Source: Dyadobacter sp. CY347 (GTDB lineage: Bacteria; Bacteroidota; Bacteroidia; Cytophagales; Spirosomataceae). Taken from it: 64,000 nt of DNA. This document shows positions 25,580 to 34,452 of the stretch, one piece after another. Numbering within the stretch: position 1 is the stretch's first letter; the number at the start of each line of letters is the position of its first letter. Below the pieces are notes generated by a model that did not search any database, was not told where the DNA came from, and worked only from the letters and a program-made list of their open reading frames with translations. Made by a program: the position numbers and the translations under genes. The DNA is taken from NCBI RefSeq assembly GCF_021502655.1, contig NZ_JAKFFT010000009.1, forward strand, positions 62,001-126,000, given 5' to 3'.

Positions 25580-26029
25580 ATGAAAATTAAGACCATCCAG
25601 ACACTAGCGTTGCTAGGACTCCTCTCTATTGCAATGCCACTGACCGCTCAGGTCGTATCCAAGGATTCCTTGAACACCTTGAAAGAGCAAAAGGAGAACA
25701 TTGAATTGAATAAAAAATTAAATGAGCGCAAAACGGAGCTCGCGAAGCTTGAAAATGAACTTGAAGGCGCAACAAGGGATGTTGAAAAAACCGCTGAGCA
25801 GGCGCAACAGTCAGCCGATGACAACCGGAAGAATGCGGAAAAACTAGGTGGCGATCCGCAGGACAAAAAGCTCGCGCGCCGTGCAGGAAATAGCGCAAGC
25901 GGAGCCCGAAAAGATGCAAAGCGCGCCAGAAAAGCCGCAGATCATCTGGATGATTTGAGAAAAGATATTGAATCATTAAAGAGAAAGATCGCTGATGACG
26001 AAGCCAAGTTGGCGAACATGCCAGGCTGA
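25580..26029 (+). CDS. Secreted coiled-coil protein, hypothetical
   Basis: 149 residues. The signal peptide ends at TAQ (residue 24). The rest is almost all charged helix with heptad character (LNERKTELAKLENELEGA, LRKDIESLKRKIADDEAKL), broken by a Gly/Asp stretch near residue 90. Likely a periplasmic coiled coil; no family recognised. Confidence 0.65.
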   Translation: MKIKTIQTLALLGLLSIAMPLTAQVVSKDSLNTLKEQKENIELNKKLNERKTELAKLENELEGATRDVEKTAEQAQQSADDNRKNAEKLGGDPQDKKLARRAGNSASGARKDAKRARKAADHLDDLRKDIESLKRKIADDEAKLANMPG

Positions 26030-26157
26030 TCTTCTTCGAGGTAATCACATGATCCTCTTCTTTTTAGCGGGTGTATCCAATATTTTGGGTACCCCCTTTT
26101 TTTGTGATTCCGCGGCATGCTTTTTTAACAAGACGGCTTAAATCAACAAACAAAATC

Positions 26158-26742
26158 ATGGCTACTACAACAGCAAAATCAGATACAAAAAAATCAGAAT
26201 CAAAAACCGCAACGAAGTCCGCACCGAAAGCTGCTGCTAAGTCGGATGCTAAAAAAACAACGGGCTCGGCCGCTAAGAGCACTGCGGATAAGGCACCTGC
26301 GAAAACGGCCGCCAAAACTGATTCAAAAACAGATTCAAAGAAGACCGCAACTTCGGCAAAAGGCTCAGCAGACAAAGCTGCGACTAAGGCGCCGGCAAAA
26401 ACTGCTTCGAAAACCGCTTCAAAAACGCCTTCAAAGAGCACTGCGAAGAAAGACAGCGATTCCGATTCCAAATCGAACACGACAACCGACCATGAAGAAA
26501 TTCGCGCATGGGTAGAGCAGCGGGGTGGAAAACCAGCAATGGTAAAAGGCACAAGCAAGAAAAAATCTGATGCTGGAATATTAAGGATCGACTTCCCTGG
26601 ATACTCAGGAAAAGACACATTGGAGGAGATCGGTTGGGACGAATTCTTTGAAAAGTTCGACGAAGGAAACTTGCAATTCCTTTATCAAACGGAAACCGCG
26701 GACGGAAAAGAAAGCCGTTTCAGCAAGTTTATCTCAAAATAG
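26158..26742 (+). CDS. Protein with histone H1-like Lys/Ala tail and a compact C-terminal domain
   Basis: 194 residues from the ATG at 26158. Residues 1-110 are low-complexity Ala/Lys/Thr/Ser with repeats such as APKAAAKSDAKK, TAAKTDSKTDSKK and TASKTASKTPSKS. Residues 112-194 form a compact domain (HEEIRAWVEQRGGKPAMVKG, ILRIDFPGYSG, LEEIGWDEFFEKFDE) that also occurs alone in many bacteria, where it is sometimes mislabelled as a branching enzyme. The tail suggests nucleic-acid binding. Located 3.5 kb from ligD, but no link is shown. Confidence 0.7.
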   Translation: MATTTAKSDTKKSESKTATKSAPKAAAKSDAKKTTGSAAKSTADKAPAKTAAKTDSKTDSKKTATSAKGSADKAATKAPAKTASKTASKTPSKSTAKKDSDSDSKSNTTTDHEEIRAWVEQRGGKPAMVKGTSKKKSDAGILRIDFPGYSGKDTLEEIGWDEFFEKFDEGNLQFLYQTETADGKESRFSKFISK

Positions 26743-26760
26743 ACTGGCCAAATAACAATG

Positions 26761-26792
26761 AAAAGCCGTGCATTCAGCATGGCTTTTTTTTT
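26761..26792 (+). terminator. Rho-independent terminator
   Basis: Stem arms 26761-26771 and 26777-26787 around a 5-nt loop, one G-T pair, followed by a run of T to 26792. It lies 19 bases after the H1-like gene. Confidence 0.85.
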
Positions 26793-26914
26793 GATCAACT
26801 AAAAATACTTTTAATAATAATTATACATTAAAACAATATGCAAAGTATCTAATATATGTAAATTGGATGGTCATTAAAAACAGCAAACATAATCCGATAA
26901 TTCGGCGGAAACAT

Positions 26915-26922
26915 TATTTTTG
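26915..26922 (+). promoter_or_regulatory. Candidate -7 element for the LuxR-type gene
   Basis: TATTTTTG matches TAnnTTTG, 32 bases before the start codon. No clear -33 partner. Confidence 0.35.
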
Positions 26923-26954
26923 GTGCGGCAACACTAGCCAAATCCAACCTGCGA

Positions 26955-27425
26955 ATGATCCGGGAATTTATTAATAAGCACAAACCGACAATTCTTTACG
27001 GCATATCCCTGGCCCTGCTGCTATTTCTGTTGAAGTGGCTCGAACTTCGGTTTATCATTATCAATCACATTTTCGAAATTTACGCAGGAGCAATCGCTTT
27101 GCTCTTCACAGGCCTGGGCATCTGGATCGCCATGAAACTGACCAAACCAAAGGTTGAAACGGTTGTGATAGAAAGGGAAGTTTTGGTTGAAAAGAAGCAT
27201 TTTCAATTCAACGAGCAACAGCAGGCCCAGCTCGGATTGAGCAAAAGAGAACTTGAAGTCTTAAACCTGATTGCAGAAGGCCTGAGCAACCAGGAAATTG
27301 CCGGGCAGCTTTTTGTCTCCCTCAACACGATCAAAACACATTCTTCCAAATTATTCGAAAAGATGGAAGTCAAGAGTCGCACGCAGGCTGTCGAGAAAGC
27401 CAAACGGCTGAGCCTCATTCCCTAG
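26955..27425 (+). CDS. Membrane-anchored LuxR-type regulator
   Basis: 156 residues. Two TM helices (about 12-33 and 37-58) and then a short coiled linker lead to a C-terminal LuxR helix-turn-helix (LSKRELEVLNLIAEGLSNQE, IAGQLFVSLNTIKTHSSKLFEKM). There is no receiver domain. A DNA-binding head tethered to the inner membrane must find its target without release. The next gene, 119 bp downstream, encodes a DUF4199 membrane protein, a pairing often seen in Bacteroidota. Confidence 0.85.
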   Translation: MIREFINKHKPTILYGISLALLLFLLKWLELRFIIINHIFEIYAGAIALLFTGLGIWIAMKLTKPKVETVVIEREVLVEKKHFQFNEQQQAQLGLSKRELEVLNLIAEGLSNQEIAGQLFVSLNTIKTHSSKLFEKMEVKSRTQAVEKAKRLSLIP

Positions 27426-27544
27426 CGACAAATCATACTTTGGTGTGAAAAAGTCTTTACAATGGTAAAATCACCCAAAAGTATGAGTTAATTTAGCGAC
27501 CTACTCTTCAATTTTGCTGCATAACCAAACCAAACGATCGCGTT

Positions 27545-28081
27545 ATGAGAAAAATAATCCTTGTTTGCGGCATCATTGCCGGGATAATTGTTTCAGTGTT
27601 TATGGTATCGTCCATCGCAGTCTGTTATTCAAGCAATAACTTTGAAGGGAACATGTTGCTGGGCTATGCGGCAATGCTCCTTTCCTTTTCATTGATTTTT
27701 GTGGGTGTCCGCAATTTCCGGGACAAATACAATGGCGGTTTTGTCTCATTCGGCAAAGCATTCCAGATCGGCCTTTACATTTCATTAATAGCATCCACAA
27801 TTTATGTGATGGTCTGGCTCATAGACTATTACTTTTTCGTTCCCGAATTTATGGATCGCTATTCCACGCATGTCATGCGCGAATTACAGCAAGAAGGAGC
27901 AACGGCTCAGGAAATACAGGCTGAATCCGTGAAAATGGATGGTTACCGTGAAATGTATAAGAATCCGCTCATGGTCATTTTGTTCACTTACTTTGAAATC
28001 CTGCCCGTTGGACTTATTGTATCACTCCTGTGCGCATTGATCCTGAAAAAGAAACCAACGCAATCGCTTCCAGCGGCTTGA
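27545..28081 (+). CDS. DUF4199 family membrane protein
   Basis: 178 residues with four TM helices (about 4-24, 34-52, 68-92, 138-163). The region between TM3 and TM4 has the Bacteroidota DUF4199 pattern (DYYFFVPEFMDRYSTHVM and a helix before TM4). Function unknown. Lies between the LuxR-type gene and a VOC protein, same strand. Confidence 0.8.
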   Translation: MRKIILVCGIIAGIIVSVFMVSSIAVCYSSNNFEGNMLLGYAAMLLSFSLIFVGVRNFRDKYNGGFVSFGKAFQIGLYISLIASTIYVMVWLIDYYFFVPEFMDRYSTHVMRELQQEGATAQEIQAESVKMDGYREMYKNPLMVILFTYFEILPVGLIVSLLCALILKKKPTQSLPAA

Positions 28082-28119
28082 TTTTGCATTTTATAAAATA
28101 TTAACCAATCGATAAGCAA

Positions 28120-28506
28120 ATGAAAATTATTGTAACAAGTGTGATGGTCAATGACCAGGAGAAGGCCAGGCAATTTTATACTGAAAAACTGGGCTTTACG
28201 ATAAAAAACGAAATCCCGCTCGGAGAATACAAATGGCTAACGGTCGTATCGCCGGAAGATGCTCACAATGTGGAATTGCTGCTGGAACCGACCGCGTTTG
28301 GTCCGGCGCAAGTTTACCAGAAAGCACTGTTTGATGCGAAGATCCCCGCGACCATGTTTGGGGTCGATGATATCAGCGAAAGTTATGACAAGCTGGTGAA
28401 ACTTGGGGTAATGTTCACCGGGGAGCCCAAAACAATGGGTAATGTTACTATTGCAGTGTTTGATGACACCTGCGGAAACCTGATTCAAATCGCCGAGCAA
28501 CATTAA
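28120..28506 (+). CDS. VOC superfamily (glyoxalase/dioxygenase-like) protein
   Basis: 128 residues forming two beta-alpha-beta-beta-beta modules: VMVNDQEKARQFYTEKLGF at the start and ESYDKLVKLGVMFTGEP with NLIQIAEQH at the end. Metal-binding enzymes or resistance proteins of this fold act on small molecules; the substrate cannot be told. Starts 38 bp after the DUF4199 gene. Confidence 0.85.
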   Translation: MKIIVTSVMVNDQEKARQFYTEKLGFTIKNEIPLGEYKWLTVVSPEDAHNVELLLEPTAFGPAQVYQKALFDAKIPATMFGVDDISESYDKLVKLGVMFTGEPKTMGNVTIAVFDDTCGNLIQIAEQH

Positions 28507-28817
28507 GTGAAGCACATTCGGCGTTAGAACAAATTGGGATAGCTTTTATCTTTTTGTATCCCAAAATAAATATAGTGTGCGTATAGGTGAAAAATAGTGT
28601 GTGTACCAGAACTTTTATAAGCCGTTACAAATAAACGTTAATAGAATTTTGTTCTCAAAGCCGATGATTGACTGGCAGGGTTCAGTTAGCGATCGGTAAA
28701 TTGAAGGGGTAAATGTCGGTTTTGTACAAGTTTTCGAATGCTTCCTGCTATTACATTTACTGACGTCGAGCCTCTAAGGCTTATTTATCTCTGTTTTGCA
28801 ACAAAAATGTACTACAT
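28507..28817. other. 311-bp intergenic region with a spaced 12-bp direct repeat
   Basis: No gene seen. ATAGTGTGCGTA at 28572-28583 and ATAGTGTGTGTA at 28594-28605 form a direct repeat with one mismatch and a 22-bp period, two helical turns. This could be a regulator site ahead of the AraC-type gene. Confidence 0.35.
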
Positions 28818-29618
28818 ATGAAGCCAATCATCAGGGAATCAACCCTTAAAAAGTACATTAAGAACATTTGGGTCCTGGAAAATCATGACATTGAGAAAAC
28901 GGACCACTCGCTAAAATTCTTCGCCGACGGGTGTTCAGGGCTCATGTTCCAACAAACCGAGTCGGGTGTTTATATTGGTGATAAAGCGCTGTCCAGCTTT
29001 CTGTTATATGGCCAGACGGTCAAACCGATTGAAATGAAATGCTCAGGCAGCTACAAAATGATCGTGTTCGTGTTATATCCTTATGCCATTCACGCGCTGT
29101 TTGGCATCAATGCCTGTGAATTAACCGACACTTGCCTCGATATGCTAAGTTATTCCTCCGATTCAAATGGAGTCGAGGAAAATTTACGGAAAGCAGTTAC
29201 GACCGAAGAGCAAGTGAGCTTAATGGAAGCATTTCTGCTGAAACAGGCCAGCGCTGCAAATGCCGACCAGCAAATACAAAATATGACGATGTTCATGATG
29301 AATTCGAACGGCACATATTCCATCAAGGATTTGCAGCAAAAAACCGAAATGTCTGAACGTACATTTGAAAGAAAATTTGCCACCCAGGTTGGCGTGCCTC
29401 CGAAATTATTTTCCAAAATCGTTCGCTTCCATTCTTCCATCCGGCAAATGGATAAAGGCAAATACGAAAAACTGTCGGACGTCGCCTATGAAAACGGTTA
29501 TGCAGATCAGTCCCATTTTGTCCGGAACTTCAAGGAATTCACGAGCATTACGCCGCGCGCTTACAAATCGAAAAAATCAAAAGAAAAAAAGCCGGTTGAC
29601 GGTTCTGTTCAATTTTAG
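28818..29618 (+). CDS. AraC family transcriptional regulator
   Basis: 266 residues. N-terminal sensory domain of the type with LKFFADGCSGLMFQ and FVLYPYAIHALFGI; C-terminal AraC helix-turn-helix (IKDLQQKTEMSERTFERKF and LSDVAYENGYADQSHFVRNF). It precedes an NmrA-type gene by 57 bp and may control it. Confidence 0.87.
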   Translation: MKPIIRESTLKKYIKNIWVLENHDIEKTDHSLKFFADGCSGLMFQQTESGVYIGDKALSSFLLYGQTVKPIEMKCSGSYKMIVFVLYPYAIHALFGINACELTDTCLDMLSYSSDSNGVEENLRKAVTTEEQVSLMEAFLLKQASAANADQQIQNMTMFMMNSNGTYSIKDLQQKTEMSERTFERKFATQVGVPPKLFSKIVRFHSSIRQMDKGKYEKLSDVAYENGYADQSHFVRNFKEFTSITPRAYKSKKSKEKKPVDGSVQF

Positions 29619-29633
29619 GCTTTTTGGCTGCCG

Positions 29634-29641
29634 TAGTTTTG
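29634..29641 (+). promoter_or_regulatory. Candidate -7 element for the NmrA-type gene
   Basis: TAGTTTTG matches TAnnTTTG, 34 bases before the start codon. No TTG at a proper distance, as expected for a regulated promoter. Confidence 0.35.
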
Positions 29642-29675
29642 GTCAAAATTATTATTGATCCAAAACAATTAGCTC

Positions 29676-30497
29676 ATGAAAACCTTAGTATTGGGAGGAA
29701 CCGGGAAAACAGGCCGCAAGGTTGCACAAAGATTACAAGCGAGGCATGCAGATGTCAGAATCGGTTCACGCACCGCATCACCCGCTTTTGACTGGGAAGA
29801 TCCATCCACCTGGAACGGCGCGCTCGAAGGCATAGGCCAGGTCTACATTTCTTATCAACCTGACCTGGCCTCACCGGGAGCGCTCGAAGCGGTCAGCACT
29901 TTCACAAAGATCGCATCGCAAACGGGCGTTAAGAAACTTGTCCTGTTATCCGGACGCGGTGAAGCGGAGGCGAAGCAATGTGAACAGGTCGTCATGGGTT
30001 CGGGATTGAACTGGACGATCATCAGGGCCAGCTTCTTTAACCAGAATTTCAGCGAAAGCTTCATCGTCGATTCAATTCTGGCCGGATATGTGATGCTTCC
30101 CGTCGGAGACGTGCGGGAACCATTCATCGACACCGACGACATTGCGGACATAGCCGTGGCGGCACTGACTGACGAAAAACACAATGGTAAGCTCTATGAA
30201 GTGACAGGCTCCAAGCTCTTGACTTTCCGCGAGGCAGTTGAAGAAATCGCCGAAGCCTCGGGCAGGGAAATTGTTTACCAGGAAATTACAGGCGACGAAT
30301 ACGAAGCAATGCTCACGAAATACCAGGTTCCGGCGAATGTCATTTCCCTATTAAAATATCTCTTCATCGAAGTCCTTGACGGCCGGAACGAATATCTCTC
30401 AAACGGGGTCGAAGAAGCACTCGGCCGCAAGCCAACGGATTTCAGCACATTCGTAAAAAAGGCAGTCCAAACGGGTGTTTGGAACCAGCGGGAATAG
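29676..30497 (+). CDS. NAD(P)-binding NmrA-like atypical SDR
   Basis: 273 residues. N-terminal Rossmann motif VLGGTGKTGRKVAQRL. Then LVLLSGRGEAEAKQCEQ, WTIIRASFFNQNFSE and FIDTDDIADIAVAALTDE, typical of NmrA/quinone-oxidoreductase-2-like proteins. These sense or reduce small molecules using NADP. Substrate unknown. It follows the AraC-type regulator on the same strand. Confidence 0.87.
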   Translation: MKTLVLGGTGKTGRKVAQRLQARHADVRIGSRTASPAFDWEDPSTWNGALEGIGQVYISYQPDLASPGALEAVSTFTKIASQTGVKKLVLLSGRGEAEAKQCEQVVMGSGLNWTIIRASFFNQNFSESFIVDSILAGYVMLPVGDVREPFIDTDDIADIAVAALTDEKHNGKLYEVTGSKLLTFREAVEEIAEASGREIVYQEITGDEYEAMLTKYQVPANVISLLKYLFIEVLDGRNEYLSNGVEEALGRKPTDFSTFVKKAVQTGVWNQRE

Positions 30498-30550
30498 AAA
30501 TGAGCGGTTTGGTGAGCAATCCGCGTCATTTTTGACCCTACCAAAATTTC

Positions 30551-30598
30551 CATCGGCCTATTATCACCTGATTGATTTCAAGTGTTAATAGGCCGATG
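30551..30598. terminator. Bidirectional terminator hairpin between convergent genes
   Basis: Arms 30551-30563 and 30586-30598 are perfect 13-base complements; the 22-nt loop has a further imperfect stem. It lies between the ends of a plus-strand and a minus-strand gene. Confidence 0.7.
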
Positions 30599-30628
30599 AA
30601 ATATTACAATCCTCCACGAGAAATACGT

Positions 30629-31921
30629 TTACTTCCGAACGACAATTTTTGTCTTAATAATGTGCCCCTCTTCGTCGACGAATTTAAAAATGTATGAACC
30701 GTTTTCAAGCTTCTGAATGTCCAACTGATCATCGGTTTGGGATACCGAATGGCTGCGGTCACGACCACTTAAATCTGTAACAGTAATGCTTAATCGGTCA
30801 AGAGAAATGTGCTTAGATCGAATGGTTAAAAAGGACGAGGTCGGATTGGGATATAAAAGATCATTTTCTAAAAATTGGTCGAAAAATACCGATCGGACGG
30901 CGCTGTACGTAAAAGATTGATCTGCATCTACCATTTTTAGTCGGTAAAGACTGGTGCCGGAAACTGGTTTTGGATCGACAAAACTATAATCTTTTCGCTC
31001 TGTACTTTCCCTACCAGATACAACCTCTCCAATTCGCTGCCATCCTTTTCCATCGCCACTTCGCTCAATGACAAAATGATCACTATTTGTTTCGAATGTC
31101 GTCCTCCAATCCAAAACCACCGCAGCACTTTCAGCCCTTGCCGTAAAATGACTTAATGTAACAGGAAGCGAGCCTGAAACCGTGCCGAAGGTGTAAAATT
31201 CATAGCGGTCCGGAAGCAATGTATTGGAGGTAGTTATAGATCCAGTTTGAAGGGACGAAGTTCTGCCCAGGATTGACGTGACATCAACCACCGACGGAAT
31301 CAATTCCCATTTACCATTCCTCCATCCTACAATAGTAAGCTGATCCATTTCATCCGCAAATGATGGAATCGCACTGGAGTTTTCCCACGTCAGCGTAAGT
31401 TTTGTCGGATTTGTGCCATTGATGTCCCAATACTCTGTCTCGCTGACTGCTGCTACGAAAACATCTTTGGCGGTTGTATTCAGTGACGCAGCAGATGGGT
31501 TCGAATGGAAGTACGCACCGGTGGTATTGTCTGCCGCGGCTGCGAAAGGTCCGTAAAAGCCATTATTACCAACGGGAAAAACAAATAAAGAAGCACCGAA
31601 TTTCCGGACATAGCCATCAACAAACCCATTTGCCCCTGCATTGCTAACCTGCACATTTTGCGCAAAATTCAAAACTCCAAAGGGTGATGTACGCGCCACA
31701 AGGACAATAGCAGCAGAAACACCGCTTCCGCCAGCAAAGCTCTGCGCTCCATAAAGTGTTATTTGACTACCAGAAGGAATTTGCATATTGCCATATATCC
31801 GTTGCTGCGCATTGCTGCTAAGAGCCGTAGCAAAAAGGGAAAATGAGATAAGACATTTGGCATACCTTCTACCAAAAGAGAATACCAGTCGCTGTTTGGT
31901 TACTAACACAGGTCGAATCAT
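30629..31921 (-). CDS. T9SS type A sorting-domain protein
   Basis: 430 residues. Basic N-terminus then a signal peptide ending about SSNAQQ (residue 40). The central part has no family I know (SGSQITLYGAQSFAGGSGVS, FPVGNNGFYGPFAAA). A region with LPVTLSHFTARAESAAVVLDW and RLKMVDADQSFTYSAVRSV leads to a sorting domain (LLYPNPTSSFLTI to IIKTKIVVRK). Likely exported through the type IX system and surface-attached. Its start overlaps the stop of the upstream gene by 4 bases (ATGA), so the two form an operon. Confidence 0.85.
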   Translation of the reverse strand: MIRPVLVTKQRLVFSFGRRYAKCLISFSLFATALSSNAQQRIYGNMQIPSGSQITLYGAQSFAGGSGVSAAIVLVARTSPFGVLNFAQNVQVSNAGANGFVDGYVRKFGASLFVFPVGNNGFYGPFAAAADNTTGAYFHSNPSAASLNTTAKDVFVAAVSETEYWDINGTNPTKLTLTWENSSAIPSFADEMDQLTIVGWRNGKWELIPSVVDVTSILGRTSSLQTGSITTSNTLLPDRYEFYTFGTVSGSLPVTLSHFTARAESAAVVLDWRTTFETNSDHFVIERSGDGKGWQRIGEVVSGRESTERKDYSFVDPKPVSGTSLYRLKMVDADQSFTYSAVRSVFFDQFLENDLLYPNPTSSFLTIRSKHISLDRLSITVTDLSGRDRSHSVSQTDDQLDIQKLENGSYIFKFVDEEGHIIKTKIVVRK

Positions 31922-32637
31922 GGGAGATAGCTAATTTTAAATTCCCCGCCGAGCACTTTAACGACACAGCCATCCTGAGGCGACTTGATATTTGGTAAAA
32001 TTGAAAATGACAAATTTGAGTTTGGCATCAAGTTGGTGAGAACAGTTGCTTTCAAAATGTATCTATCCTGATAAACAGGTGCGAGCCTTTCATCTAAGAC
32101 GGCATACTCTGATAAAACTCCGCTATAAACCGGATTTACCTCGATCCCCATCAAGGATGTGCCTGTGCAACCTTCGCTATTTTCGATTGTAAGGCTGGTT
32201 TCTACGTTATATTTACCTTCGTACAAAACATTGTAAACGCCACTAAGCGGGATGTGAAAGCCGCCTTGTGCCCACATCAGCGATGGGAAACTAAGATAAA
32301 CACGCTCTCCATTTGTCAACGGGCCAGTTGCGGCTCCCGCTGCCAGCAAAAAGGGAAAAGCACTCAAATTACTCGGTGTCAAAAGCCTCCACCTGGCATT
32401 ACCTTCGGCGTCAGAAACCAAAACCTTTTCATTTTCCTGAGATCCATCTTTAATGGTAACCGTTCCAGTGGTCTTGTCTATTTTGAATTTTCTTCCATCG
32501 GAAGCCTCCACTTCAAGGTTCGAAGTTGCTTCAATGGTGGCAGGATTGTTCCCGATTTTAAGTTGTGCCATCAAATCATTACCACAGAGATTGATGAGCA
32601 GGAAGGTAAAAACTAAGGGTAGAATTTTAAATTTCAT
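31918..32637 (-). CDS. Secreted hypothetical protein with head-fibre-like N-terminus
   Basis: 239 residues. The signal peptide ends at about LMAQ (residue 25). Residues 26-85 carry a pattern common at the start of Bacteroidota secreted fibre-like proteins (LKIGNNPATIEATSNLEVE, GTVTIKDGSQENEKVLVSD). The rest may be a beta-sandwich (GGFHIPLSGVYNVLYEGKYN). No sorting domain of its own, but it is translationally coupled to one that has it. Confidence 0.7.
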   Translation of the reverse strand: MKFKILPLVFTFLLINLCGNDLMAQLKIGNNPATIEATSNLEVEASDGRKFKIDKTTGTVTIKDGSQENEKVLVSDAEGNARWRLLTPSNLSAFPFLLAAGAATGPLTNGERVYLSFPSLMWAQGGFHIPLSGVYNVLYEGKYNVETSLTIENSEGCTGTSLMGIEVNPVYSGVLSEYAVLDERLAPVYQDRYILKATVLTNLMPNSNLSFSILPNIKSPQDGCVVKVLGGEFKISYLP

Positions 32638-32751
32638 AAATGGAATGAAGAGTTAAATAAATGTTCTCAGTAAAGATGTAACTTTTTTGTGTAAATGAAG
32701 GTCCGAATAGGCTTCATCATTCACATTCCCTAACACCCGGAGCAAATGCAC

Positions 32752-32789
32752 AAAAAAAAGCTGGCGGCCACATTCGTGGCCGCCAGCTT
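32752..32789 (-). terminator. Strong Rho-independent terminator of the DUF4142 gene
   Basis: A perfect 14-bp stem (32758-32771 with 32776-32789) and 4-nt loop, followed on the minus strand by an 8-U run. It lies 20 bases after the stop codon. Confidence 0.9.
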
Positions 32790-32808
32790 CACCATTGCTT
32801 GCTGCAAA

Positions 32809-33393
32809 TTATTTCATCTTATCCAGACTTTTTGCATGTTCTGCGTGCGCTTTGATCACGGGCAGCGTTTTATCGATAAACGCTTTCAGCTCTGCGTCTT
32901 TCACTTCTGTTTGTGCGTCTTCAAAAAGTTTCACAGTTTCATCGTGATCCTTTTTCATTTGTGCCACGTAGGCTTTGTCAAAATCACTTCCGCTTTTGCC
33001 ACCCAGGTCAGCTGCTGCCTTTTGCTTTTCTTCATTTGGTGCCGAAGGCAAGGTAATGTTTTTGCTTGCAGCCAGTGTTTTAAGCTCATCATTTGCTTTC
33101 GAATGATCTTTAATCATTTGTTGCGCAAATTCTTTCACTTTCGGATCTGTTGCTTTGTCTACTGCGATTTTACTTAATGCAACTTCCGCCATTCCGCCAT
33201 TCGCAGCTTCTACTGCAAATTCAGCATCGTCTCCCGCAGAAGCGGATGAAGTGTCTGAAGCGGAAGTGTCGGCGGCAGCCTCGTTGGTGCTGTCTGCAAA
33301 CTCAGTCGTGTCCGTTGTTTCAGTCGATTTTGACCCGCAGCCGGATAGAATTGCTATCGTTCCCAGCGCCATGATTGTTGATGCGATTTTCAT
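32809..33393 (-). CDS. DUF4142 family lipoprotein
   Basis: 194 residues. Lipoprotein signal with lipobox LSGC (Cys about 19), an acidic Ser/Thr/Asp-rich linker to about residue 55, then a ferritin-like four-helix DUF4142 domain (VALSKIAVDKATDPKVKEFA, MIKDHSKANDELKTLA, DFDKAYVAQMKKDHDETVKL). Family members are periplasmic and abundant in Bacteroidota and Proteobacteria; function is not settled. Own terminator follows. Confidence 0.88.
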   Translation of the reverse strand: MKIASTIMALGTIAILSGCGSKSTETTDTTEFADSTNEAAADTSASDTSSASAGDDAEFAVEAANGGMAEVALSKIAVDKATDPKVKEFAQQMIKDHSKANDELKTLAASKNITLPSAPNEEKQKAAADLGGKSGSDFDKAYVAQMKKDHDETVKLFEDAQTEVKDAELKAFIDKTLPVIKAHAEHAKSLDKMK

Positions 33394-33666
33394 TGGTAAT
33401 GTTTTGTTTAAGTGGTGATAAAATCAGCTAGGCCGGATATGCCGGCATATGTCGCACTCATGTATAAAAAAGCATGCCCGGCCAGGCTGAGATTGCAGCG
33501 ATTTAGCCCGGCAGTATGAATGGAGATATTTCGACGTGAAAATCACAGTTAGTGAAATCGTCGCTTGGATAGTAAGATTTTGATAATCGTGCTTTTATAC
33601 AGAGGTTAGGAAATTCACTTAACGTAAAAATAAACAATCCTCTTTTCTTAAAAACAACTCATTATC

Positions 33667-34263
33667 ATGAAAATCATTATCATCGGCGCTACGGGAACAA
33701 TCGGTAAGCACGTCGTAAAAGCACTGGAAAACGGAAACGAAATTGTTCAGGTCGGTTCAAAAAGCGGCGATTTACAGGTCGACATTGCAGATGCTGCATC
33801 AATCACAGCTTTATTTGAGAAAGTTGGACCGTTTGACGCGATCGTTAGCACTGCCGGTTATGGCCACTTCGGTCCGCTCGCCAACATGACGGAAACGGAG
33901 TTCCGTGCGGGAGTAGACAGCAAACTAATGGGCCAGGTAAACCTTGTGTTGATAGGCCAGAAATACATTAACCCAAACGGTTCATTCACATTAACATCAG
34001 GAACCATGGGTGACGATCCGATCGTACTTGGGGCCGCTGTAAGTGCGATAAACGGTGCTATCGACGCTTTTGTCAGAGCTGCTGCCATTGAACTGACGAA
34101 TGGCGTCCGCATCAATGCAGTCGGACCAGACGTAGTGGAAGAGTCGCCGGGTTATTTCCCTTTCTTCCCGGGCCACGTTCCGGTTTCCATGCACCGCGTC
34201 GCACAAGCTTATGTAAAAAGCGTAGCAGGCGGTCAAACCGGCCAGAATTATAAGGTTTTGTAA
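33667..34263 (+). CDS. Short SDR family protein
   Basis: 198 residues. Rossmann motif IIGATGTIGKHVVKAL, then IVSTAGYGHFGPL, SGTMGDDPIVLGAAVSAING and VRINAVGPDVVEESP. This is a known short SDR group. The catalytic Tyr of the YxxxK motif is not in its usual place: the stretch reads VLGAAVSAINGAI. Substrate unknown. Confidence 0.85.
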   Translation: MKIIIIGATGTIGKHVVKALENGNEIVQVGSKSGDLQVDIADAASITALFEKVGPFDAIVSTAGYGHFGPLANMTETEFRAGVDSKLMGQVNLVLIGQKYINPNGSFTLTSGTMGDDPIVLGAAVSAINGAIDAFVRAAAIELTNGVRINAVGPDVVEESPGYFPFFPGHVPVSMHRVAQAYVKSVAGGQTGQNYKVL

Positions 34264-34292
34264 TAATTGAAATAAACATAGACTAGCATAAG

Positions 34293-34323
34293 AAAGCCCT
34301 GGCAATGCACCAGGGCTTTTTTT
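34293..34323 (+). terminator. Rho-independent terminator of the SDR gene
   Basis: Perfect 10-bp stem (34293-34302 with 34310-34319), 7-nt loop, T-run to 34323, 29 bases after the stop. Confidence 0.9.
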
Positions 34324-34452
34324 AGTATTAGTATAAGCAGGTTGCTGACTGAATAACTGCGTCGGCCGAAAATTTTTAATAAAATAGTTTTTTGTCAGGC
34401 AACCATTCGTTCTGCAAGATTATTCTTACCAATAGAACATTCGCAAGGGACA

